Of a stretch of 64,000 nucleotides of DNA, positions 1 through 9,711 are shown piece by piece. The stretch lies in contig JAKSXM010000132.1 of NCBI GenBank assembly GCA_022575985.1, forward strand, positions 558,001 to 622,000, given 5' to 3'. Source of the stretch: Anagrus nilaparvatae. Taxonomy: Eukaryota; Arthropoda; Insecta; Hymenoptera; Mymaridae. Each line of letters begins with the position of its first letter. The stretch's first letter is position 1. The translations under genes and the position numbers were made by a program. The notes under the pieces are model-generated. The model had not been told where the DNA came from. It worked only from the letters and a program-made list of their open reading frames with translations, and did not search any database.

Positions 1-552
1 GTTGTATAAAAAAAATTTAGTTTTATTAGTTAATTAGTATGATTTTAATAATATAAATTATAATTAAAATTTTAAATTCGTATAAATCTTTTGTACCTAT
101 AATAAAATGCTACTATTGATGTTGCTGCATCTGACAGTTTTTTTAAAATTTGTGGTATAGCTTTAAAATTTTGAAATAATACAATACGTATATCAAAAAA
201 TGTTATATAAAATACTTTTTAATAAATATGAATATACCTACTGTGTTACATAAATACCTATCTGTAATTATTTTTCAGAAATTTGTTACCTATATTCTTA
301 AACATTTTAAAAATATGCTTCCTTTTTCATTTCGTAAAATTCTTAAAGAGGTCGCGTTTTTTATTTTTGTCTTCTGCTAAAGTTGCACATGTGTTTTTTT
401 TGGAGTCAATAAAATTTTAGCATATCGGAAATAAACAATAACTTTTTAGTACCTCTAATTTTTACTTCAGAAAATAATTTTCATCTATAAAATAAATTTA
501 GATAACATTTTTATACTTGAAAATAATTAAATTATAAAACTTGTAATTCAAA
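1..552. other. A+T-rich upstream flank of LTV1
   Basis: No coding exon, RNA gene or clear repeat is visible. The stretch presumably contains the LTV1 promoter and 5' leader, but I see no convincing TATA box or initiator and make no promoter call. Confidence 0.5.
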
Positions 553-2539
553 ATGGTTAGTACTAATTTAATCTTTAAATTTAAAGGTTATGTTGTTGAA
601 TGTTGATTACATTAATTTCTATTTTTTGTTTTAATTCTTACAGCCGAAAGCAAAAAAATTTATAGATAAAAAAAATTCTGTAACATTTCATTTAGTACAT
701 AGATCTCAAAAAGATCCATTAGCTGCTGATGAAAATGCACCTCAAAAAGTACTTGTCCCTGTTGGGCAATCACAGGCATCCAAACACGAAAAAAAATCAA
801 AAAAATGTGATCCTAAACAAAAAGAAGAATTACAAAAATATGGAATATTTTTTGATGACGATTATGATTATCTTCAACATTTGAAAGATGTTAATAAATT
901 ATCAACAGAATGGGAGAGAGTTGAAAATACAAATCAAGATAAAAAGGCATCAAATAAGGACAAGCCTAAAATTAATTTGCCTTCATCGGTATTTGAATCT
1001 AATGTAGAAGAAAAAGTAGGTTTGTTAAATAAAGCAGCCCCATCAGGTCTTCGCTTAGATTTAGACCCAGAAGTTATAGCTGCATTAGATGATGACTTTG
1101 ATTTCAATGATCCAGAAAATGAGTTAGAAGATAATTTCATGGAATTAGCAAATGCTGAAATGGATGATGGTAAGTAAAAAATAATTATTGTTTAAGAATC
1201 CTGCACTCACGCCAAGAATGCAAGACTACTTTGGTCTGATGCAAAAAAAAATTTTAATTTAATAAAAAAACGAAAAAGAAATAATAATTATGAAAATAAA
1301 ATGGCGCAGGTGTAGGACTCTTAAGTTCTTTAAAAATTTCAACAAAACATTTTATAATTTATAATTTCAAAAGATTCAGAATTAGCTGATTCAGAATATT
1401 CTGATGCTTCTGAAGGTGGAATGTTTTTATCCGATGAAGAAAAAGATGAAGTCGGCAGTCTATATGGTAATCAATTTACATTTAAGGACGAGGAAACTAG
1501 ATCTCGCTTTACAGACTACTCCATGAGCAGTAGTATTATGAAAAGAAACGAACAGCTCACACTTCTTGATGATAAATTTGAAAGGGTAAATAAATAGTTT
1601 TTAATTCTTAAATTTAAAAAATTTTAATTTTCTTTTTAATAACTCAGATGTATGAAGAGTACAGTGATAATGAAATTGGTCCTTTGGATACAGAAGAAAT
1701 TGAAGGATATTTAGATCCTGATTCAAATATGCTAATGAAGTGCGTTGAAGAATATGAAAAGCAAATTAATGAGCCTGTAAGCGTTTTGAATCAATTTATG
1801 ATTTAAGTATGATTTGTTAGCTACTATTTATTTTTTAATTTTAGACTGAAAATATAAGAGAACTAATGCAAAATAGAATGAAAATTGCGGAATATTCTAG
1901 CTCTGACGAAGGTGAAGAGAAACTTGTTGTTAAACCTCGGGAAGATTGTAAATGGGATTGTGAAAGTATTTTAAGTACCTACAGTAACATTTACAATCAT
2001 CCAAAATTAATAGAAGAACCAAAAGTATGTAATTTTCAATGATTTAACTGCTAAAAAAAAACCTATTTTACATTATTTTACTTATTTTATTCTCTATTAG
2101 GGACCAAGTAAAATTAAAGTAGATCCAAAAACTGGTATTCCTAAAAATGTTTTAATGGGAAGAAATGAAAGCAAATTGACGGCACAAAATCTTGCACGTT
2201 TTAATATTGAAAATACATTAGTGACTGCTTCTGGACCAAGGTCAGTAGCAGAAACAATGAAGTCTGCTTTAAGTACTTTAAGTATAAGGCCTAAGGACGA
2301 AACACCAGAAGAAAGAAAAGAAAGACAAAAGCAATTCAAAGCTTTCAGAAAAGTAATTAATTATATCTTTGCTTATAAATTAAAAGAAATGAATTATTCA
2401 CATAAAATTTTTTTTTTATTTTTAGGAAAGAAGAATCGAAAGAAAAGCTAATACACTTGCATTTAAAGAAGAAAAGAAGCGACAAGAAAAAGTATTATTA
2501 AATAAGGCACAAAATATTCAGGGAAATCGTTTGTTATAA
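553..2539 (+). CDS. Ltv1: LTV1, 40S ribosomal subunit biogenesis factor
   Basis: LTV1 is a late 40S pre-ribosome assembly and export factor. Seven exons join in frame: 553-555 (the ATG alone), 644-1169, 1374-1585, 1648-1776, 1845-2024, 2101-2352 and 2426-2539, giving about 471 residues, close to the roughly 475 of human LTV1. The N-terminus MPKAKKFIDKKNSVTFHLVH matches the family signature. Further support comes from the acidic middle (DDDYDYLQHL, LDPEVIAALDDDFDF), the YSDNEIGPLD segment, the motif MGRNESKLTAQN before the C-terminal third, and a basic tail rich in KERQKQFKAF and ERRIERKANTLAF. All introns are GT-AG and phases agree. The start is fixed by the one-codon first exon: only splicing ATG to CCG AAA yields the conserved MPKAK start. 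Intron 2 carries a transposon-derived fragment. Regulation is not evident. Confidence 0.96.
1214..1342 (+). repeat. Partial copy of the 31196-31599 fold-back element in LTV1 intron 2
   Basis: The stretch from 'agaatgc' through 'aataaaaaaacgaaaaagaa' to 'ggactcttaa' matches the right arm of the palindrome at 31196-31599 with scattered substitutions. Only one arm is present, so this is a truncated or solo-arm copy. Confidence 0.7.
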
Positions 2540-3164
2540 AAGTTAATTAATTTAATTTTATTGATTAAGTTATATAGTTTTATAAAAGTATTTGATAAAA
2601 TTTATGCTTTTAATGAATGTGTAAGACTGTTATACAAATACTTTAAAGTTATTTTTTATAAAAACAATAAGTTTTTTTTTTATACAAAATTTGAAGAAAA
2701 TTAATTTTTTCTTTATTTCGCTAAAGTATGTAAAAAAATTTATCATACATATTTAATAAAATATTTCTATACTTGGCTTTTAATAGTATTGTTTGGATGA
2801 TGGAGAATTTAAATCAATCAAAATAGTTTATTAATCAATAAATAGTTAAATTAGTTCAATTAATTTCATTATTAATTTTTCAGAATTAATTTAATTAATT
2901 CTTATCAATCTCAAAATAGTTTTCTTCCAAAGTTTTGAAGAAAAACAACTTTTTAAGTTTTGCATATCCAATTCTTGATTTTTGGCAAACATTTAAAACT
3001 AAAATCCTTTTTGAATTTTCAGAAATAGACCTGAATTTTCTTGTAATTTTTTCCTTCACAAATAATTTTCTTAAGTTTTCATAAATAATTTGGCTACCAT
3101 TCAATGTCGTTGACCATCCCTGTCAATTTCTTGAATCTGAAAGACTAGATTTTTGAAAACAGAC
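2540..3164. other. LTV1 3' flank, no further gene seen
   Basis: This is the LTV1 3' UTR and A/T-rich intergenic DNA. An AATAAA lies near 2752 and could serve as poly(A) signal. Nothing else is recognised. Confidence 0.45.
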
Positions 3165-3345
3165 TCATAAATAAATTTTGCAGAGAAATTCAATTCCAAA
3201 CGTGAAAAATTAGAGTACATCAAAGTATAAAATAGGATTAATTCCGAAATTTATTTTATTTAAATTTATTTTTGTTATTTTAAAATTAATTATTTCTGAT
3301 ATTGTATCAAATCTGCACTAGTATTTAGGAATTTTGACGTTTCTA
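3165..3345 (+). repeat. Dispersed repeat, inverted relative of 12690-12905
   Basis: The segment from 'cataaataaattttgca' to 'caaatctgcac' is recognisable in reverse complement at 12690-12905, including 'attatttctgatattgt' and 'catcaaagta'. Identity is moderate, so these are old copies of one interspersed element. No coding capacity is seen. Confidence 0.65.
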
Positions 3346-3394
3346 TTTTTCAACCCTTTATTATTCAGCATTAAAAAATTCTTATAGGTATTTG

Positions 3395-3600
3395 ATTTTG
3401 ACAGTAATGACCCATGAATGGCGCCCAACAATTTTTATATTATTTTGGGGGTCTATAGGCACCCAATGTTAAGGACATTTGGGCCCTGTCTAATACGGTT
3501 TATATAATACGGGGCCCGTAGGCCGTGCACGTGTTTACTAGTTGTTTAACAGAATTATTTAATTATTTAATTATTTAATTATTATTTTAATTATTTGGTT
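3395..3600. repeat. G+C-richer patch followed by (TAATTATT)-like simple repeat
   Basis: A short island carries 'cagtaatgacccatgaatgg', also found with small changes near 12930. It is followed by two GGGCCC-containing words flanking 'taatacggtttatataata', and then by a run of TTAATTATTTAATTATT at about 3555-3600. It is probably the end of the element starting at 3165. Confidence 0.45.
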
Positions 3601-4198
3601 TAATAAGTTTAGTATTATTCATCCTCGAATTCATCAAATTGAAACTACTATTTCACGAAGAAAAAAAAGTTTATAAAATAGAAGATATATTAAATAAATA
3701 GCAAAAACTTCTGCGAAAATTATTTGCGCACGTAACTGATCGATACAAAAAAAGTAGGTAATTAAGATAAAAATATAAATTTGTTTCTCGAATTTTGTGT
3801 TATTTGTTTTCCAAAAATTAATCAAGTGGAATAAAAAGTAATAAATTATATTATACATATAATGGGTCGCACACTATACTTAGAGATCAGTCGAATCTGC
3901 GACTAAATTTAGAAATAAAAATTTATTAAAAAATATAGAATTTTTTAATTTTTTACCCTAGCTGTCAAAGTTGAACAATGAAATTTTAAAGAATTTCGTC
4001 TAGGTATATATGAAATTTATAAAAATTATCACGATTTGGATAGATGTAGGTAATTCGACTACGCCAAATAGTTGCTTATGGTTTTAAAATAAAAAAGTTA
4101 TTATTTTATCTTATACTTTTCAGGAAACATAAGTTTTTAATTGAGCTGAAAATTGCTGCCATAAAAATATTTTAGTTTTTATAACTCAGACATTGAAT

Positions 4199-4343
4199 AG
4201 TATATTACGACCCATGGCCAGAAAAATAAAGAATGGCCCAGGGTCGTATACGATTTTTCTGCATCAGTGGCGAGAAAATACGTCTTTGCTGGTAGCGCAG
4301 CGGCCGGGAAATACGTGCTTTCTGGCTGCTGACAAGAAAAATC
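4199..4343 (+). repeat. Dispersed repeat family A, copy 1
   Basis: This copy contains 'gaatggcccagggtcgtata', 'cagtggcgagaaaa' and 'gcagcggccgggaaatacgt'. A near-identical copy lies at 31785-31926, and more degraded relatives at 9918-10115, 32461-32615, 52370-52460, 59048-59150 and 63200-63316. The first half has internal inverted symmetry around the 'aagaatggccc' word. Confidence 0.75.
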
Positions 4344-4550
4344 ATTTCCACTTACCACAAGCGGGATGAGTAACCAAAAAAGGCCTCTTTTAGCCCCCTT
4401 TTGGGTAAAGAATTGCGATCTTGTAAAAAAACTTTTTTAAAGAATTTGTTTTGGAAAGCCAATTATATTTTTTATTTTTTTAAATAATTTAAATTTTACC
4501 TTAATTTAGGGGTTTGGCAATAACTTCCCCAAAAATAAAGATAATAACAT

Positions 4551-5685
4551 ATGAGCAATTATTTTAAAAGTGCTACTTAATTTGAGCCTGGAATCGTAAT
4601 TTTTTTTTTTTTGAGGGCACATCGATATGACCCGTGTTTTCAGGTAGTTTGAACCTTCAGAAAACCGAAAAAAATCGTGAACAAGAAATCGGTGATACGT
4701 GCCAAAAAGGTTTTTTCACTTTCATGTCAGAAACCGTGTTTTTCGTATCTGCTACTCCAAACTTTCAAAATAACTTTTTAAGTAAATAAAGTTTTTAAAA
4801 ATAGATTAAAAAATCTGATTGCCAGGGAAAAACCACTCCAGAAAAAAAAAACTTATCTTTTTACGATGAAATTTAGCCAAGTTATCGTCAATTTAAGATT
4901 TTGCTCAAATTCGTCTTAAAAAAGATTGAAATTTTATTGAAAAAAGCCTGTTTCTGAACTTTAAACATGCATTATTCGCTTTATTTTCATCGTAAAATAA
5001 TAATTTTTTTTTTAATTCGATTTATTTTTCCTTGGCAATTCATTTCTTTATGAATAATCATTTTTATGTACCAAATTTCCATTTTCTAGGTAAAAAGCCT
5101 TTGAAAACTGTAAGTAGCAAAATTGACTTAACACAGTTTTTGACCTAAAAATTAAAATTTGGTCAATAAAAATGATTTTTTTTCTTTAAGAAATCAATTT
5201 CCAGGAAAAAATTAATCGATTTAAAAAAAAAATTATTATTTTACGATGAAAATCAAGCGAGTAATGCATGTTTAAAGTTCAGAAGCAGGCTTTTGTCAAT
5301 AAAATTTCAATCTTTTTTAAGATGAATTTGAGCAAAATCTTAAATTAACGATAACTCGGCTAAATTTCATCGTAAAAAGATAAGTTTTTTTTTCTTCTGG
5401 AGTGGTTTTTCCTAGCAATCAGATTTTCTTATATCTATTTTTTTTTTAATTTTATTTACCTAAAAAGTTATTTTGAAAATTTGGGGTAGCTCAGATACGA
5501 AAAACACGGTTTTTGACAAAAAAGTGAAAAATCTTTTTGGCACCTATCGCCGATTTCTTGTTTAAGATTTTTTTCGGTTTTCTGAAGGTTCAAACTACCT
5601 GAAAACACGGGTCATATCGATGTGCCCTCAAAAAAAAAATTACGATTCCAGGCTCAAATTAAGTAGCATTTTTAACATAATTGCT
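4551..5685. repeat. 1.1 kb fold-back element (near-perfect palindrome)
   Basis: Two arms of about 560 bp are reverse complements meeting at about 5118. For example, 'cacatcgatatgacccgtgt' (left, about 4618) answers 'acacgggtcatatcgatgtg' (right, about 5605), and 'ttcatcgtaaaataataa' at about 4987 answers 'ttattattttacgatgaa' at about 5233. No ORF with a known domain lies inside. A degraded relative of the arm is visible near 15410-15500. It is a non-autonomous fold-back or giant MITE whose superfamily I cannot assign. Confidence 0.85.
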
Positions 5686-5689
5686 CATA

Positions 5690-6090
5690 TATATTGGAGG
5701 CCGGAGACAGTGGTCCCGGAAATGCTACGGAGTCCTGAAAATTGGAACAAAGTAGCAGAGTACGTAAGGAACCCTTTTGATGAAGAAGGAGAATGGCTTT
5801 TTATCGTAGAGAGCTCTCCCGTCCCTATGGAAGGCTGCGGCCAGTTGCCTAGGCTGCGCATCCCAAACTGAAGTTATACCTGAAAAGGGAGTTTTGGTTT
5901 GAGACAAACAAGCGCAGGGGGTTCTCAGTGTGTTTAACCAGTAAAAATCTGGTGAGAAATCAGCGACCGCATTCGTCGGCAGTCTCCCGGTTGTAATTGT
6001 ACACGCCAAGTTGGCGGTCATGGAAATTTGCGGGTGTTTAAGGCCCGAAAATTTCTCCATTGTAGATGCAAGATTCACATATTTCCCTTA
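5690..6090 (+). mobile_element. LINE 3'-end relic (R1/I-like ORF2 C-terminus plus 3' UTR)
   Basis: A G+C-richer block starts just past the palindrome. Its + strand reading contains RPETVVPEMLRSPENWNKVA followed by EYVRNPFDEEGEW. This resembles the extreme C-terminus of ORF2 in R1/I-group non-LTR retrotransposons, where 'PENLV..ML.....W..V..Y' precedes a charged tail. It ends at a stop at 5869-5871, followed by about 200 bp of untranslated-looking sequence and an A-rich stretch near 6090. No RT or endonuclease part is present, so this is a 5'-truncated dead copy. The clade is inferred from memory only. Confidence 0.5.
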
Positions 6091-6414
6091 AAAAAAAAGA
6101 ACATCAACGGTTTAGACAAATTTGTTTTGGCCGGTTTTCAACCAAAGTAATAAAAAAAGCCAACCCCAAAAATGGAAGCCCATAAAATCAACCCCGAAAA
6201 ATAAACAATATTCATCTTTTCGCTTTCCACCAGGATCATTTTGCGAGTCAATCAAGTTATTTCTTAAGTTTATTTAATCCATTACTGCCGGCGCGGCCAA
6301 AATGTGCCACTTGAGTTTTTTCAGATTAAATTTTTATAAAAAATAAAAAACCATAATAGTTTCAGGTCCAAAATCTTATTGCCTATTCAGTTTTAAGGTC
6401 TGTTTTGGTGTACA

Positions 6415-6429
6415 CCCCCCCCCCCCCCC
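6415..6429 (+). repeat. Poly-C run
   Basis: Fifteen consecutive C residues lie in the left inverted arm. The matching position of the right arm (about 8620) has only 'ctttccc', so the run expanded after the arms formed or is an assembly artefact. Confidence 0.85.
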
Positions 6430-6656
6430 AGAAAAGGTGTACAGAGGGTAGAAACGTCAAAACAAGCCCTTATTATCAGTGGGTTCTTGAGGCTGCTAAT
6501 TTTAAATATAAAATAAACAATTGTCACAAAATGTTGGTTTTCTTTTGGTTCCTCATAGAGGAACCTTTGTGATAGGTGAAATTTTGATTTTCAATATTTT
6601 GGCATATAAGCACGTTTTGAGACCTCAGGAAACTAAAAAACCGGTTTTTAAAAAAA

Positions 6657-6660
<4 letters not shown>

Positions 6661-6706
<46 letters not shown>

Positions 6707-6718
6707 TTGTATGTATGT
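6661..6718 (+). repeat. (GT)15 then (ATGT)n microsatellite
   Basis: Thirty bases of pure GT dinucleotides are followed by about seven ATGT units with one TTGT variant. The sequence then runs into 'cgcactgtaaccggtgat'. Confidence 0.95.
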
Positions 6719-6769
6719 CGCACTGTAACCGGTGATATTTCACAGCCAACACGACATTAAGATCTAATT

Positions 6770-8110
6770 TTTTTTCAAAATTTTTTTCACCAAAAAAGCT
6801 CGAGGTACTTTTTTTTTTTTTAATTTGGATGTAATACCTCATTTATTTCCATGAAAGTACTTATATTTGAAAGTATGGTTTTCACATGATATTTCGAATT
6901 GGATACTTAATTATCTGAAAATTTTTTTCCTCAAATTTTTTTCACAAAAAAATACAAAAAATACCAATTTTTTTTTTCTTTTTGGACGTAGTACCTAATT
7001 TATTTCCATGGAAGTACTAGTTTTAGAAATATCGTTTATAGTAATTTTTTGGACCTAATACTTAATTTTTTTTAAATTTTTTTCTCAAAATTTTTGTCGC
7101 CATAAAATACAAAAAACGCCAAAATTTTTTTTATTTTAGGACTTAATACTTAATTTTTTCCTATGAAAGAACGAATATCTAGAATTATCGTTTGTAAAGG
7201 ATTTCTCCATCTGATACATAATTTTTCGAAATTTTTTTTTTTTTAATTTTTTACATAAAATAATTTAAAAAATACAATAATTTTTTTTTTTTGGACGAAG
7301 TACCTAATTTTTTTTCCATGAAAGTACTGATATCTAGAAATATCGTTTTTACTCGATATCTCGAATCTTGTAATTTATTTATTGAAAATTTTTTTCTCAA
7401 AATTTTTTTTACCAAAAAATACAAAAAATACCATTTTTTTTTTCTTTATGGACGCAGTACTTAATTTATTTCTGTGGAAGTACTAGTTTTAGAAATATCG
7501 TTTATAGTAATTTTATGGACCTGATACTTAATTTTTTCAAAATTTTTTTCTCAAAATTTTTGTCGCCAAAAAATACAAAAAACGCTAAAATTTTTTTTAT
7601 TTTAGGACGTTATACTTAATTTTTTCTTGTGAAAGTACGAATATCTAGAATTATCGTTTGTAAAGGATTTCTCCATCTGATACGTAATTTTTCTAATTTT
7701 TTTTTTTCATAATTTTTTACATAAAATAATTAAAAAAAATAGCATAATTTTTTTTCTTTTTAGACGTAGTACCTCATTTTTTTCCATGAAAGTACTAATA
7801 TGTAGAATTATCTTTTTAACTGGATATCAACAATCTGATACCTAATTTTTTTTCAATTAAAATTTTTTACATAAAAAAATTAGAAAAAAACAATAATTTT
7901 TTTTTCTTTAGGACTTAGTACTTAATTTCTTCCTATAAAAGTACGAATATCTAGAATTATCGTTTTTAAAGGATTCCTCCATCTGATACGTAATTTTTCG
8001 AAATTTTTTTATTCAAAATTTTTTACATTAAAAAGTAAAAAAAATATTATCTTTTTATTGACGTAGTGCCTATTTTATTTCTCTGAAAGTATTAATACTT
8101 GGAATGATGA
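6770..8110 (+). repeat. Degenerate minisatellite array
   Basis: Successive units repeat the order 'ggacgtagtacctaattt', 'ccatgaaagtacta', 'tagaaatatcgtt', 'tctcaaaattttt' and 'aaaaaatacaaaaaa'. The base unit is roughly 120-160 bp. A higher-order period of about 465 bp is visible from the closely matching stretches starting near 6983 and 7449, each containing 'ggaagtactagttttagaaa'. Confidence 0.75.
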
Positions 8111-8710
8111 GTTTTGAATATTTTAATATTTTAATTTTTTATTAGGTAAAATAGAACATTCACAACATTATGTTATTGCTAATGAGGAACCATAGTGCCA
8201 ATAACTTGGCAGCGTTTTTTTACCAGTTATTTCAATTTGCTTTTAGTTTCCTCAAAAATAAGGGCATTTATGAAATGTAACATTTCACCATTTTTCAACC
8301 CATTTTGCCATCCCTAAGTTGAAGTTTAGCGATGTTTTTTAATTTATACTTGAAATAAGAACCTCAAAAGCCCCCAAATGTAGTTTGTCAAGACTTTTAT
8401 AAAAATTACCCAAGGAGTAGAAAATTCACCCAAATTTTCTACTACTAGATGAAATTTTATGATTTTTTTTAGTCCATATTTGAAATCAGTAATCTCAAAA
8501 ACCCCAAGATATAAATTTAAAGCTAATAATACAAAAAAGTTTCAGAATTATAATAAACTGGCACGTTGTGGCCGTAAAATAGGGTAAAAAGGGCATGTTT
8601 TCATGTTTTTACCCTTTGTACACCTTTCCCGAAGGATTGTACACCAAAATGACATTAAAACTGAATAGCCAATAAGATTTTAGGAAACTATTATTTTTTT
8701 TATTTAAATT

Positions 8711-9711
8711 AAGCTTTTATTTTGTAAACAAATGGGCCCAGACCTGTCGCTCTTTGGCTTTGTACGACTTGTTTAAAACCCACACTTTAATATGTCGTTT
8801 TTTGTTTAAATATACAATTAAACATTTTGAATTTTTTAAATGAACGTAGCCAAAAATCTCAGTTTTGAAAAAGACTACATTGCACCCAAGGCTCATGAGA
8901 AAGCGCCGTGGATTGTTGAAATTTTTTTTTTTTTATTAGGAAAATATAGCCTTATTTATTCCACTGTAAAATCATTCTCATCTTTTTCAGATTTTTATAC
9001 ATTTAGTTTGGTACACAATTTTTGACTAATTATTGACCACTTTAAATACCTCGGTAAAAACCACTGATGAAATAGCTATTTATGGTTTATGGTTCTCATG
9101 CAGCTATATGTATGCACAAGTGAGCGTAGCGAACAAGCGCAGACAGCATGGAAAGTAAAAAATCTACTTTTTATCCCGTGATCTAACACACAGTTTTTCA
9201 TTAATAGCGTAAGAAAGAACGCTTGCCGTGCAGAAAAACGATTCTTTCTAATGCGTGTAATGAAAAATCTATTTTTTATCCTGTAATTTAACCGTGCAGA
9301 AAAACGATTCTTTCTAACACATTTAATGAAAACAATTTTACTTCTTTCATCCGAACGTTTTTCAAATTTTCGGCGTACGTCATTTCATTAAAATATTGGG
9401 TAAAGCAAATAAAATAAAAAAAAATTTACATTTTAATTGCTATATTTAATGTGGTCATGAGTACTATTCGAGGAATATCGTACAATTATTAATAATTGAT
9501 AAAAAAATATATTTACAATCAAACACTCATAAGTACTATAGTAGGAACTGCCATAAACGATAATTGATAATAGATAAAAAATATTAGATAAAAAATCGTT
9601 TAAATTCATATAAAGCGCGGACTGAATTTGAAAATATTTAGTCTAACAAAAAGAAGGAAAGGAACAAATTAAATTGATCATTTGAAAATTTTATAATTTC
9701 ATAACTTAAAA
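8711..9711. other. Intergenic region with a short direct repeat
   Basis: No gene is seen. Two direct copies of 'gtgcagaaaaacgattcttt' with similar flanks start at about 9228 and 9294, about 66 bp apart. An 'aagtgagcgtagcgaacaag' patch near 9118 resembles old transposon sequence. Confidence 0.45.

Larger units (their letters stand above)
6345..8710. repeat. 2.4 kb element with inverted ends enclosing satellites
   Basis: The left end ('ccataatagtttc', 'cttattgcctattcag', 'ttttggtgtacac' up to about 6475) is the reverse complement of the right end at about 8580-8710 ('gtacaccaaaatgac', 'ctgaatagccaataag', 'gaaactatta'). Inside are a C-run at 6415-6429, a GT/ATGT microsatellite and a long degenerate tandem array. 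No protein is encoded. The inverted ends suggest a DNA transposon-derived non-autonomous element that carries or grew its own satellite. Confidence 0.7.

Noticed and set aside
5725..6078. 117-codon frame on the minus strand over the LINE relic
   Set aside because: It is a shadow of the G+C-rich block; the plus-strand reading carries the recognisable LINE C-terminal pattern.
6661..6718. CRISPR-like or regulatory repeat array
   Set aside because: It is a plain microsatellite, and the host is a eukaryote with introns.
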